5,314 nucleotides of DNA from Flavobacterium sp. (lineage in GTDB: Bacteria > Bacteroidota > Bacteroidia > Flavobacteriales > Flavobacteriaceae): assembly GCA_004296145.1 (NCBI GenBank), contig SEBM01000297.1, positions 1 through 5,314 of the forward strand, in the 5' to 3' direction. Below are positions 1 through 5,314 of this stretch, piece by piece. The position numbers and the translations under genes were made by a program. Position 1 is the first letter of the stretch; every line of letters begins with the position of its first letter. The notes below the pieces were generated by a model, which was given only the letters and a program-made list of their open reading frames with translations, was not told the DNA's origin and made no database searches.

Positions 1-1
1 T

Positions 2-262
2 ATTATAAATGATAATGCAAAATTCAAAATAACAAAGCTTTCATAAAAAGCTGTTGCGACTAAAACCTCTGAACTGATAAAAAATTGGTATGAATTTGAA
101 GTAACAACTTCTTGTGGTCCTGTTATCACAGTTTATGATTTTTGCGACTGCTCTTACACACAACTGATGATTATGGCAGCGTCCAAAGGATTAATGGTTA
201 ATCACGACGCTTGCCCACTAGATGAGCCAGGAAGTCAACACGTAAGGATCATAATGCCTTAG
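2..262 (+). pseudogene. Interrupted 3' end of an unidentified coding sequence
   Basis: Reading from base 2, this frame looks protein-like up to a TAG at 260-262 but contains an in-frame TAA at 44-46. The open part after that stop is 71 codons. It has a plausible mixed composition and several cysteines, including a Phe-Cys-Asp-Cys cluster near 140-150 and a Cys-Pro near 212. The only in-frame ATGs are late, the first at 167, so a complete short gene is unlikely. The residues on both sides of the TAA look similar in character, which suggests a gene broken by a nonsense change, or two frames joined by a change further upstream. The 5' part lies outside the window. I do not recognise the family and assign no function. 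It could also be non-coding sequence that happens to be open. Confidence 0.35.
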
Positions 263-296
263 ATAGCAGATGCAGGATATTTTACAACTTGTCTAT

Positions 297-1076
297 ATGA
301 AAAAGATTATATTTTTTACATTCTCAATTCTTTTATCGAATACATTATTTGGTCAAAGTGATTCGGTTTTATTTGAAATTCACTATAAAATAACCCAATC
401 TGGATTAACAACTAAAGATTTACCCACGATAAGAAATTCGATGGTGTTGATTTCAAAAAACCATAGTCTTGAAAAAGATTTGGATAGGTTTAAGGCAGAT
501 ACCTCTTATGCAATGAAATATGCTGAAAAATTTTTTAAAGCCAATCCAAATCCAAATGGCGAGATTTCAGATGTTCAAAATTTTTTATCCGAGACTATGA
601 ATAACTATGGATTAGATAGGCAGATTTTTTTTGACTATGAAAAGAAAAAGTACTTATATTTTAGGAAGATGTTCCAAGCATATTCTTATGAAGTAACGTT
701 GCCTAAATACAAGTGGAAGCTAGTAGATAGTACGCAAATTATTGCAGGGTACGAATGCAAAAAAGCCTTAGGTACATCTTCAAGCGGATATGAATTGTCT
801 GTATGGTATTGCGATGCATACCATACTACATATAATATCTTAGGTATTGGTAATTTACCAGGATTGATTGTAAAAGCTGTTGAACTCAAATCCAATACGA
901 CTTTTGAAATTACCCATTTACAGATTGGCTCAAAGTTATTCAAAAGCCTTATGCCAAAAAAGTCAATATTAACCACAAAGGCTGAAATGACGAAATTAGA
1001 ACAGGAATTTGCAAAAGATAGAAACCAGTTTTTTAAAGACCATCCAGTTCAAGGGGTCACAATCACAGGTAATTAA
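297..1076 (+). CDS. GLPGLI family secreted protein
   Basis: A 259-residue protein of the GLPGLI family (Porph_ging domain), found mainly in Bacteroidota; the biochemical role of the family is unknown. I chose the ATG at 297 rather than the in-frame ATG at 270, because it opens directly into a signal peptide: Met-Lys-Lys, a hydrophobic stretch to about residue 18, then Phe-Gly-Gln-Ser. Cleavage before or after Gln20 is typical of this phylum. The family signature is visible as GNLPGLIVKA at residues 185-194. It is preceded by the usual Trp...Ile-x-Gly-Tyr-x-Cys-Lys-Lys-Ala segment (140-156) and Val-Trp-Tyr-Cys (169-172). Cys153 and Cys172 could pair. The first Gly of the signature is Asn here. 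The length is normal for the family. It is likely periplasmic or outer-membrane associated. Family members often lie beside TonB-dependent transport or carboxypeptidase-like genes; none is present within this window. Confidence 0.9.
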   Translation: MKKIIFFTFSILLSNTLFGQSDSVLFEIHYKITQSGLTTKDLPTIRNSMVLISKNHSLEKDLDRFKADTSYAMKYAEKFFKANPNPNGEISDVQNFLSETMNNYGLDRQIFFDYEKKKYLYFRKMFQAYSYEVTLPKYKWKLVDSTQIIAGYECKKALGTSSSGYELSVWYCDAYHTTYNILGIGNLPGLIVKAVELKSNTTFEITHLQIGSKLFKSLMPKKSILTTKAEMTKLEQEFAKDRNQFFKDHPVQGVTITGN

Positions 1077-1225
1077 TATTGTGTTGTGGCTTACACTAAA
1101 CACCTTTTTGAAATTACTAAAGCATAAATTGGATGTTATTAAAATTTGCATCCTTCATTGTTCTAAATTATTTTCCCTTCCCAAATCCTTGGAGTTCGTA
1201 GTTCCGAAATTGGGATTATCATAAA
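1077..1225. other. Intergenic stretch without a recognisable gene
   Basis: About 150 bases between the GLPGLI gene and the AraC-family gene. A + strand frame stays open to 1224, but it starts inside the GLPGLI gene and resembles no protein I know. A weak dyad, CCCAA at 1180-1184 against TTGGG at 1210-1214, with a short inner GGA/TCC pairing, could form a hairpin after the GLPGLI gene. It is not followed by a clear T-run, so I do not call it a terminator. AAAATTTG at 1141-1148 is one base away from the Bacteroidota -7 pattern but has no TTG at a suitable distance. Confidence 0.5.
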
Positions 1226-1284
1226 ATGATATATTTTCAAACAACAAGGTTTTCAAAAGAAAATCATTTGATTTACTTGTTAAT
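1226..1284 (+). other. Probable frameshifted N-terminal segment of the AraC-family gene
   Basis: The AraC frame is open back to a TAA at 1222-1224 but has no ATG before 1285. In that frame the residues before the ATG (SNNKVFKRKSFDLLVN, 1237-1284) look like real coding sequence that runs smoothly into the sensor domain. An ATG at 1226 lies in a different frame and reads Met-Ile-Tyr-Phe before diverging. Adding one T to the four-T run at 1234-1237 would join that ATG to the AraC frame and give a natural N-terminus about 20 residues longer. I therefore read this as part of the gene with a one-base deletion or a sequencing slip. Alternatives are a true start at 1285 or a non-ATG start. Confidence 0.5.
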
Positions 1285-2070
1285 ATGGAGGATAAAGATG
1301 TAGAAGAACATGATATTTCTGCACCTCATCGGGATGATCATTGTCAATTAATGTTTGCCTTAAACGGAAATTTCAAATTAAATATTGATTTTGAGATTAT
1401 AGAATTTACTGCACCTTCTTTACTTTTTGTCTTTCCTGAAGAAGTACATCATATTATAGCTGTAACAGATCCTAAAGGATGGATGATTAATTTTGATCCT
1501 TCGCTGGTTAATAATCAAGTGCTGACGGTTTTAGAAAATAAAATAAAGAACCCGTTTTTATTTCAGGAGCAATCTCCCTTTTTTCAACAGCTTAGAATTC
1601 TGATGGATTTAATTGAAAAAGTTCAGTCTGAAAACATAAATAGCTACATTCAAAAAAGTATCCATTCCTTATTAAATGCACTTCTAAGCCTGATTGCCGG
1701 TGAACTGGTTTCTAATATATCACTTGATAAATCTAAAGAAAACCGAAGTACTATTATTAAAGAAAATTTCATAAAACTGGCAAAAGAACATTATAAAACA
1801 TGGAAACAGCCTGCGCAATATGCTTCGGCTCTCTCTATTTCGGTTGCACATTTAAATGATACTGTAAAATCATTAACGGGAACTCCTGTTTCGACTCATA
1901 TTCAGGAAATATCGATAAAGGAAGCCAAGAGACTGCTTTACTTTACAGACAACAGCGTAAAAGAAATTGCTTATCAGGTTGGTTATGACGAACCTGTTTA
2001 TTTTGGAAAACTTTTCAAAAAAGTAACCAACCTTACTCCTCTTCAATTTCGTGAAAAATTCCGTGATTAG
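1285..2070 (+). CDS. AraC family transcriptional regulator
   Basis: A 261-residue DNA-binding regulator as written. The N-terminal part (about 1-75) is a cupin-like sensor domain: the Pro-His-Arg-Asp-Asp-His motif at 14-19 and the following beta-strand pattern (Phe-Ala-Leu-Asn-Gly-Asn) are typical of AraC-type effector domains. A helical linker spans about 95-150. The C-terminal AraC domain holds two helix-turn-helix units, about 173-200 and 223-259. The second has the hallmark Val-Lys-Glu-Ile-Ala-Tyr-Gln-Val-Gly-Tyr followed by Tyr-Phe-x-Lys-x-Phe-Lys-Lys and Thr-Pro-x-x-Phe-Arg. The ATG at 1285 is the first in frame, but the sensor domain probably begins upstream across a frameshift. The gene ends 78 bases before the phosphatase-like gene on the same strand, so that gene and the SDR after it are the likeliest targets. 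The effector is unknown. If the frameshift is real, the first strand of the sensor is lost while the DNA-binding part stays intact. Confidence 0.9.
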   Translation: MEDKDVEEHDISAPHRDDHCQLMFALNGNFKLNIDFEIIEFTAPSLLFVFPEEVHHIIAVTDPKGWMINFDPSLVNNQVLTVLENKIKNPFLFQEQSPFFQQLRILMDLIEKVQSENINSYIQKSIHSLLNALLSLIAGELVSNISLDKSKENRSTIIKENFIKLAKEHYKTWKQPAQYASALSISVAHLNDTVKSLTGTPVSTHIQEISIKEAKRLLYFTDNSVKEIAYQVGYDEPVYFGKLFKKVTNLTPLQFREKFRD

Positions 2071-2117
2071 GACTATACCTCCCTTCATTCAAACTATATA
2101 GAAAATCATCCTCTGAT

Positions 2118-2125
2118 TAATTTTG
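2118..2125 (+). promoter_or_regulatory. Candidate -7 promoter element for the phosphatase-like gene
   Basis: TAATTTTG matches the Bacteroidota -7 consensus TAnnTTTG exactly and lies 23 bases before the ATG at 2149, giving a short leader. No TTG is seen at the usual -33 distance, so the site is only half supported. If it is active, the phosphatase-SDR pair can be transcribed separately from the regulator upstream. Confidence 0.4.
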
Positions 2126-2148
2126 CATTGTAATTAATATATAACAAT

Positions 2149-2955
2149 ATGCAAAACGAAATTAATATTCCAAACATACTGGATGCAGTAAGAAAAGTGG
2201 GCAATGTCTTTTTAAAAGACTATAAGCAAAATGAGATTCCACAAACTATGGATGAGCTTTTGAAACAATTAGAAGATATCGATACTTTTTGTTTGGGTTC
2301 TTTAAAAGAAGATTTAGCGTTACAATATCCAAATATTCCGTGGCATATTGGCGACGAGTTTGATACGGATTCACAAAGAGATCCCTCAGAAAAGGAAGAA
2401 TACTGGCTATGCGATGCAATGGACGGCGCTATACAATATCTCCAGCATATTGCAGGCTGGACTATAAATCTAGCGCTTATTCGCGATGGAAAACCTTTGT
2501 TCTCAGTAATTTTTGATCCGTTGTCTAATGAAATGTTTTGGGCCAAAGATGGTGAGGGCGCTTTTATGAATGACAAACTACTTGAACCCAGCAAAAAAAC
2601 AGATCAGTCAGTGATGCTTGCTGTTTTTGAATATGGTCATCAGGACAAATCAAATACTGATTTAAATGAAAAAATTGGCACTACGGTTACCCGATTGATT
2701 AAAAATTTTGGAATCACCAGAAATTACGGACCACACGGATTGCAATTGGCCTATGTTGGTGCTGGCAGAATCGATTTGTTTGTTCAGGAAGATCTTGATA
2801 CGTATAACTGGATTGCCGGGTTACTTATTGCCAGAGAAGCAGGCGCTGAAATCCTGACCACAGCCGGAACTGCATGGAAATGGGGAAGCGAAAGCCTACT
2901 CGTAGCACAAAAAAGTATTGCTGAAAAATATTTACAAATTAAATCAATCAACTAA
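2149..2955 (+). CDS. Inositol monophosphatase family protein, divergent active site
   Basis: A 268-residue protein with the inositol monophosphatase / FBPase fold, near the usual family length. Family enzymes hydrolyse small sugar or nucleotide phosphates using Mg2+. The expected landmarks are present in order: Ile-Gly-Asp-Glu (67-70), WLCDAMDGAIQY (86-97, for the family W-x-x-D-P-x-D-G-T-x-N-F), LAYVGAGRIDLF (200-211), and LDTYNWIAGLLIAREAGA (216-233, for L-x-x-W-D-x-x-A-G-x-L-I-x-R-E-A-G-G). Asp89, Asp92 and Gly93 are kept. Compared with human IMPA1, the metal ligand Glu70 is Asp69, Thr95 is Ala94 and the metal ligand Asp220 is Asn220. These changes make ordinary phosphatase activity uncertain; the protein may have altered chemistry or serve another purpose. 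It follows an AraC regulator, and one base separates its stop from the next gene, so it is co-transcribed with the atypical SDR. The family assignment is firm; the function is not. Confidence 0.88.
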   Translation: MQNEINIPNILDAVRKVGNVFLKDYKQNEIPQTMDELLKQLEDIDTFCLGSLKEDLALQYPNIPWHIGDEFDTDSQRDPSEKEEYWLCDAMDGAIQYLQHIAGWTINLALIRDGKPLFSVIFDPLSNEMFWAKDGEGAFMNDKLLEPSKKTDQSVMLAVFEYGHQDKSNTDLNEKIGTTVTRLIKNFGITRNYGPHGLQLAYVGAGRIDLFVQEDLDTYNWIAGLLIAREAGAEILTTAGTAWKWGSESLLVAQKSIAEKYLQIKSIN

Positions 2956-2956
2956 A

Positions 2957-3583
2957 ATGAATATAGCAATTATAGGAGCCGGAGCAGGAATTGGACTGGA
3001 ATCTGTTACACTGGCACTCAAAAAAGGTCACAATGTAACAGCGTTATCAAGAAATACGGATCATATTCCAAATCATCCCAATCTTATTAAAATAAATGGC
3101 AGTGCTACATCTTCAACAGACTTGAAAAATGCTATCAAAAATGCTGATACAGTTCTTATAACTGTTGGGACAAAAATTAAAAAAGCAACTACGCTTTTTT
3201 CTGATATTGCCAAAATACTGATACAGGTTACTAATGAATTAGATTTCAATTCGCCTGTTTTAGTAATTACAGGTTTTGGTGCGGGAGACAGTAAAAGATA
3301 CCTAAGCTTTTTTATGAAAACTGTGATTTCGTTATTTCTGAAAGACCAATATATTGATAAAACTATAATGGAAGAAACAATTGTAAAAAGCAATATAAAA
3401 TGGGAAATTATAAGGCCCGGAATGCTTACCAACGGAGAAGCAAAATCGGCTTACAAAGTAATATCCGGACTTCAAAAAGGAATGAAAGTGGGAAAGATTT
3501 CAAGAGCAGATGTTGCTGAGTACTTAATTACCGAAGCAGAAAATCCGGTAAACCTTTATCAATACGTCGCATTGACGAATTAA
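2957..3583 (+). CDS. NAD(P)H-binding atypical SDR family protein
   Basis: A 208-residue Rossmann-fold protein of the atypical SDR / NAD(P)-binding (NmrA-like, biliverdin reductase B-like) group, probably a cytoplasmic oxidoreductase or redox sensor. I chose the ATG at 2957 over one at 2918 inside the previous gene, because the first strand and the dinucleotide-binding loop start at once: MNIAIIGAGAGIGLE, with Gly7-x-Gly9-x-x-Gly12. The group more often has GATGxxG here. Other supporting segments are VLITVG (66-71) at the end of the fourth strand, VLVITGFGAG (101-110), and the characteristic Ile-Arg-Pro-Gly-Met-Leu-Thr-Asn-Gly (152-160). Ile-Ser-Arg-Ala-Asp-Val-Ala (181-187) is the usual late motif. 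There is no Tyr-x-x-x-Lys catalytic pair, as expected for atypical members. It begins one base after the phosphatase-like gene's stop, implying translational coupling. The substrate is unknown. Confidence 0.88.
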   Translation: MNIAIIGAGAGIGLESVTLALKKGHNVTALSRNTDHIPNHPNLIKINGSATSSTDLKNAIKNADTVLITVGTKIKKATTLFSDIAKILIQVTNELDFNSPVLVITGFGAGDSKRYLSFFMKTVISLFLKDQYIDKTIMEETIVKSNIKWEIIRPGMLTNGEAKSAYKVISGLQKGMKVGKISRADVAEYLITEAENPVNLYQYVALTN

Positions 3584-3621
3584 TTGATAATCAAATCGCG
3601 AAGAATAGGAAAATTTAATAT

Positions 3622-3664
3622 TAACAAACTAGCGCTTATTTAAAAAATAATCACTAGTTTGTTA
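3622..3664. terminator. Inverted repeat, probable bidirectional terminator between convergent genes
   Basis: TAACAAACTAG (3622-3632) is perfectly complementary to CTAGTTTGTTA (3654-3664). Inside it a second stem, TTATTT (3636-3641) with AAATAA (3645-3650), closes a three-base loop, separated from the outer stem by a 3x3 internal loop. It lies 38 bases past the SDR stop and four bases beyond the stop of the oppositely oriented HxlR gene, so it can serve both. The stem is AT-rich and the T-tracts after it are weak, so termination strength is uncertain. Confidence 0.6.
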
Positions 3665-3668
3665 TATC

Positions 3669-4034
3669 TCATAAATTTGAATCTAACCGTTTTAAAATAA
3701 GTGGACGTAAACGTTCCTGATGCTCATCTCCCCAATTCCCAATAGATGAAATTACCGGAATTAATGTTTTTCCAAAATCAGTCAGACTATATTCTACTTT
3801 GGGAGGCACAACAGGATATATAATCTTTGTTATTAATTCATGCTCCTCCAATTCTTTCAACTGAATATTTAAAACCCTGCGTGAAGCATCAGGTATTTTA
3901 CGCTGCAACTCGCTTGGTCTTTTGTGTCCTTCATTAATAAACCAAAGCAAACGTATCTTCCATTTGCCGTAAAGCACTTCACCTATCAGGTCAAGTCCAC
4001 AATTCAAACTCGGAATTATTTTTCTTTCATACAT
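3669..4034 (-). CDS. HxlR family winged-helix transcriptional regulator
   Basis: A 121-residue regulator of the HxlR (DUF24, MarR-like) family, normal in length. Supporting features are the N-terminal Cys12 before the first helix (Asn-Cys-Gly-Leu-Asp-Leu-Ile-Gly), Gly-Lys-Trp-Lys at 23-26, and RPSELQRKIP (39-48). The recognition helix is SRRVLNIQLKELEEHELI (51-68), and the wing is rich in Val and Pro, ending in Val-Glu-Tyr-Ser-Leu-Thr-Asp-Phe-Gly (80-88). Several relatives (YodB, HypR and QorR types) sense quinones, diamide or other electrophiles through the conserved N-terminal cysteine; Cys12 fits that position, but sensing here is inference. The gene is divergent from the classical SDR, with 128 bases between the two start codons. 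That gap is the natural place for its operator, and the SDR and SnoaL-like genes are its likely targets. Downstream it faces the atypical SDR across a shared inverted repeat. Confidence 0.93.
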   Translation of the reverse strand: MYERKIIPSLNCGLDLIGEVLYGKWKIRLLWFINEGHKRPSELQRKIPDASRRVLNIQLKELEEHELITKIIYPVVPPKVEYSLTDFGKTLIPVISSIGNWGDEHQERLRPLILKRLDSNL

Positions 4035-4068
4035 ATTGTAAAAGTAAACCTATGTATCAAATTGTGCA

Positions 4069-4091
4069 ATAGGGGAATAATTTATCCCTAT
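4069..4091. promoter_or_regulatory. Dyad in the HxlR-SDR intergenic region, candidate operator
   Basis: ATAGGG (4069-4074) and CCCTAT (4086-4091) form an inverted repeat with an 11-base AT-rich spacer, centred between the two divergent start codons. The size and symmetry suit a dimeric winged-helix regulator. A nearby smaller dyad, ATTG-TG-CAAT, lies at 4061-4070. Binding is not shown by the sequence alone. Confidence 0.35.
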
Positions 4092-4110
4092 ATGAATCGT
4101 AATTCCGTAC

Positions 4111-4141
4111 TTGTACAAACTGTTTTTATGTCCCAATTTTG
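4111..4141 (+). promoter_or_regulatory. Candidate promoter of the SDR-SnoaL operon with an overlapping palindrome
   Basis: TTG at 4111-4113, a 20-base spacer, then CAATTTTG at 4134-4141, one mismatch from the Bacteroidota -7 pattern TAnnTTTG. The implied transcript start leaves a leader of roughly 15-18 bases before the ATG at 4163. The TTG is the first half of an exact eight-base palindrome, TTGTACAA (4111-4118), and a related spaced dyad, TTGT-N7-ACAA, lies at 4139-4153. A regulator bound at either would block the promoter. Confidence 0.4.
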
Positions 4142-4162
4142 TCCTATAAACAATTTGTAAAC

Positions 4163-4954
4163 ATGGAACAATTTAATTTCAATAATGAGTTATCAGGCAA
4201 GATTGCCTTGGTAACAGGAGGTACAAAAGGAACCGGAAGAGCAATAGCAGAAAGGCTTTTACAAGCTGGTGCAACGGTTATTATTACTGCAAGAAATGCT
4301 CCGGAGAAAGAAAACAACAAGCTACATTTCATTTCTGCTGATTTAAGTAAGGCAGAAGGAGCAAAAGAAGTAGTCAGTGAAGTATTATCGAAGTATGGAA
4401 GGCTGGACATTCTTGTGAACAACCTTGGTTCTTCAGAAACGCCCGCAGGTGGTTTTGCTGTATTAACTGATGAAGATTGGGAATCAACCCTGCAAGCGAA
4501 TCTGCTTGCTCCTATTCGACTGGATAGAGGATTTTTACCTCAAATGATAGATCAAAAAAGCGGTGTTATTATTCACATCGCTTCTATTCAGGGCAAACTA
4601 CCACTTTATGATTCTACTTTGCCTTATGCAGCTGCAAAAGCAGGATTGATAAATTATAGCAAAAGTTTATCAAATGAAGTTACGCCAAAAGGTGTTCGCG
4701 TGCTGACTGTTTCGCCAGGATGGATCAGGACGGAAAACGTGCAAGTATGGTTGGAAAGGATGGCCCAAAGCTCAAATATTTCTGTTGAAGAGGCTCAACA
4801 AAGTGTAATGAATGCCTTGGGTGGAATTCCCTTCGGAAGACCGGCAGAACCAGAAGAAGTTGCAGAGTTCGTTGGCTTTTTGGTTTCACCAAGAGCCAAG
4901 TATTTAACAGGAACTGAATTTGTAATTGATGGTGGAACAGTACCAACGATTTAA
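4163..4954 (+). CDS. Classical SDR family NAD(P)-dependent oxidoreductase
   Basis: A 263-residue classical short-chain dehydrogenase/reductase, normal in length and cytoplasmic. The cofactor loop is TGGTKGTG (18-25), the Asp60-Leu pair contacts adenine, NNLG (86-89) stands for the usual NNAG, Asn113 is the structural catalytic Asn, and Ser141, Tyr155 and Lys159 complete the catalytic set (Tyr-Ala-Ala-Ala-Lys). The Pro-Gly motif is at 185-186, and the C-terminus has the usual Leu-Thr-Gly-x-x-x-x-Ile-Asp-Gly-Gly (248-258). Lys22 in the loop and Arg44 after the second strand hint at NADP(H) preference. I chose the ATG at 4163 over one at 4139, because the latter would overlap the candidate promoter and add residues with no counterpart in the fold. 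It is divergent from the HxlR regulator and is followed by a SnoaL-like gene. The substrate cannot be read from sequence; carbonyl or quinone-derived compounds would fit the regulator. Confidence 0.93.
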   Translation: MEQFNFNNELSGKIALVTGGTKGTGRAIAERLLQAGATVIITARNAPEKENNKLHFISADLSKAEGAKEVVSEVLSKYGRLDILVNNLGSSETPAGGFAVLTDEDWESTLQANLLAPIRLDRGFLPQMIDQKSGVIIHIASIQGKLPLYDSTLPYAAAKAGLINYSKSLSNEVTPKGVRVLTVSPGWIRTENVQVWLERMAQSSNISVEEAQQSVMNALGGIPFGRPAEPEEVAEFVGFLVSPRAKYLTGTEFVIDGGTVPTI

Positions 4955-4976
4955 TACTATCTAAAAAATAAAGAAA

Positions 4977-5300
4977 ATGAATTTACCGAAAGTAATCACA
5001 GACTTAATAAAAGCGCAAGACACTTTTGATAGTGTTGCCTATGCAAATTGTTTTTCTGATACAGGTGTAATGTTTGATGAAGGCAAGACCCATAAAGGAA
5101 GAGTCGAGATCCAGCATTTGATAGAAGAAGCAAACCAAAAATACAAATCAGTGATGAGACCGCTGGAATATACCGAAAATGGTACTTCAAGTGTGTTATC
5201 TTCTGAAGTTTCAGGAACTTTTGACGGAAGTCCAATTGTATTAAAATTCCATTTTGATATTGTTGATGGACAAATTCAGTATTTAAAAGTAACAGGATAA
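4977..5300 (+). CDS. SnoaL-like / nuclear transport factor 2 family protein
   Basis: A 107-residue protein of the SnoaL-like, NTF2-fold family, in the normal size range for single-domain members. The pattern fits the cone-shaped alpha+beta barrel: an N-terminal helix with Asp-Thr-Phe-Asp-Ser-Val-Ala (15-21), then CFSDTGVMFDEG (25-36). Lys-Gly-Arg-Val-Glu-Ile-Gln (40-46) stands for the usual G-R-x-x-I motif, and C-terminal strands end in Phe-His-Phe-Asp-Ile-Val-Asp-Gly-Gln-Ile (91-100). Members act as small hydrolases or isomerases, or simply bind ligands, so no reaction is assigned. It begins 22 bases after the SDR stop, behind an A-rich start region, and is almost surely in the same operon. 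Pairs of an SDR with an NTF2-like protein under an HxlR regulator are a familiar arrangement in this phylum. The window ends 14 bases after the stop, so its terminator is not visible. Confidence 0.85.
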   Translation: MNLPKVITDLIKAQDTFDSVAYANCFSDTGVMFDEGKTHKGRVEIQHLIEEANQKYKSVMRPLEYTENGTSSVLSSEVSGTFDGSPIVLKFHFDIVDGQIQYLKVTG

Positions 5301-5314
5301 GAAAACAAAAGAGA

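Noticed and set aside
1180..1214. CCCAA / TTGGG dyad containing GGAGTTCG, slightly reminiscent of a tRNA T-arm
   Set aside because: No acceptor stem, anticodon arm or D-arm can be drawn around it, and the dyad is short and imperfect.
1009..1224. Open + strand frame of 71 codons overlapping the end of the GLPGLI gene
   Set aside because: It starts inside a well-supported gene in another frame and its unique part has no recognisable domain or start signal.
2470..2481. CTAGCGCTTATT repeated exactly at 3629-3640
   Set aside because: One copy lies inside codons of the phosphatase-like gene and the other in a terminator stem; a single 12-base match is most likely coincidence.
2220..2594. Long open frame on the minus strand within the phosphatase-like gene
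   Set aside because: It is antisense to strongly conserved motifs, with no promoter or protein similarity that I recognise.
3073..3432. Long open frame on the minus strand within the atypical SDR gene
   Set aside because: It lies wholly opposite a gene with clear family motifs and shows no domain of its own.

Overview
The window looks like ordinary chromosome from a member of the Bacteroidota, most likely a flavobacterium-type organism (Flavobacteriales). The support is a low-GC sequence, A-rich start regions without clear Shine-Dalgarno sequences, a secreted GLPGLI-family protein (a family largely confined to this phylum), and two stretches that resemble the Bacteroidota promoter pattern TTG / TAnnTTTG. 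Genus assignment is inference only.

Left part (1-1225): a short coding-looking tail, interrupted by an in-frame stop, runs to about 262. It is followed by a secreted GLPGLI-family protein (297-1076) and a gene-free stretch of about 150 bases.

Middle part (1226-3583): three genes on the + strand. They are an AraC-family regulator whose N-terminus appears frameshifted, a divergent inositol-monophosphatase-fold protein, and a small atypical short-chain dehydrogenase/reductase (SDR). The second and third genes are separated by one base and are almost certainly co-transcribed. The phosphatase-like protein has substitutions at three catalytic or metal-binding positions, so its annotated activity is doubtful.

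Right part (3584-5314): an inverted repeat sits between the convergent atypical-SDR and HxlR genes and probably terminates both. The HxlR-type regulator (minus strand) is transcribed divergently from a classical SDR, which is followed 22 bases later by a small SnoaL/NTF2-like protein. The intergenic region holds several dyads and a promoter-like sequence. This is a familiar layout in which an HxlR regulator with an N-terminal cysteine controls a neighbouring oxidoreductase operon, often in response to electrophiles or quinones; that role is inferred from the family.

I see no mobile element, CRISPR array, RNA gene or defence system. The most useful observations are the altered active site of the phosphatase-like protein and the probable one-base frameshift at the start of the AraC-family gene.
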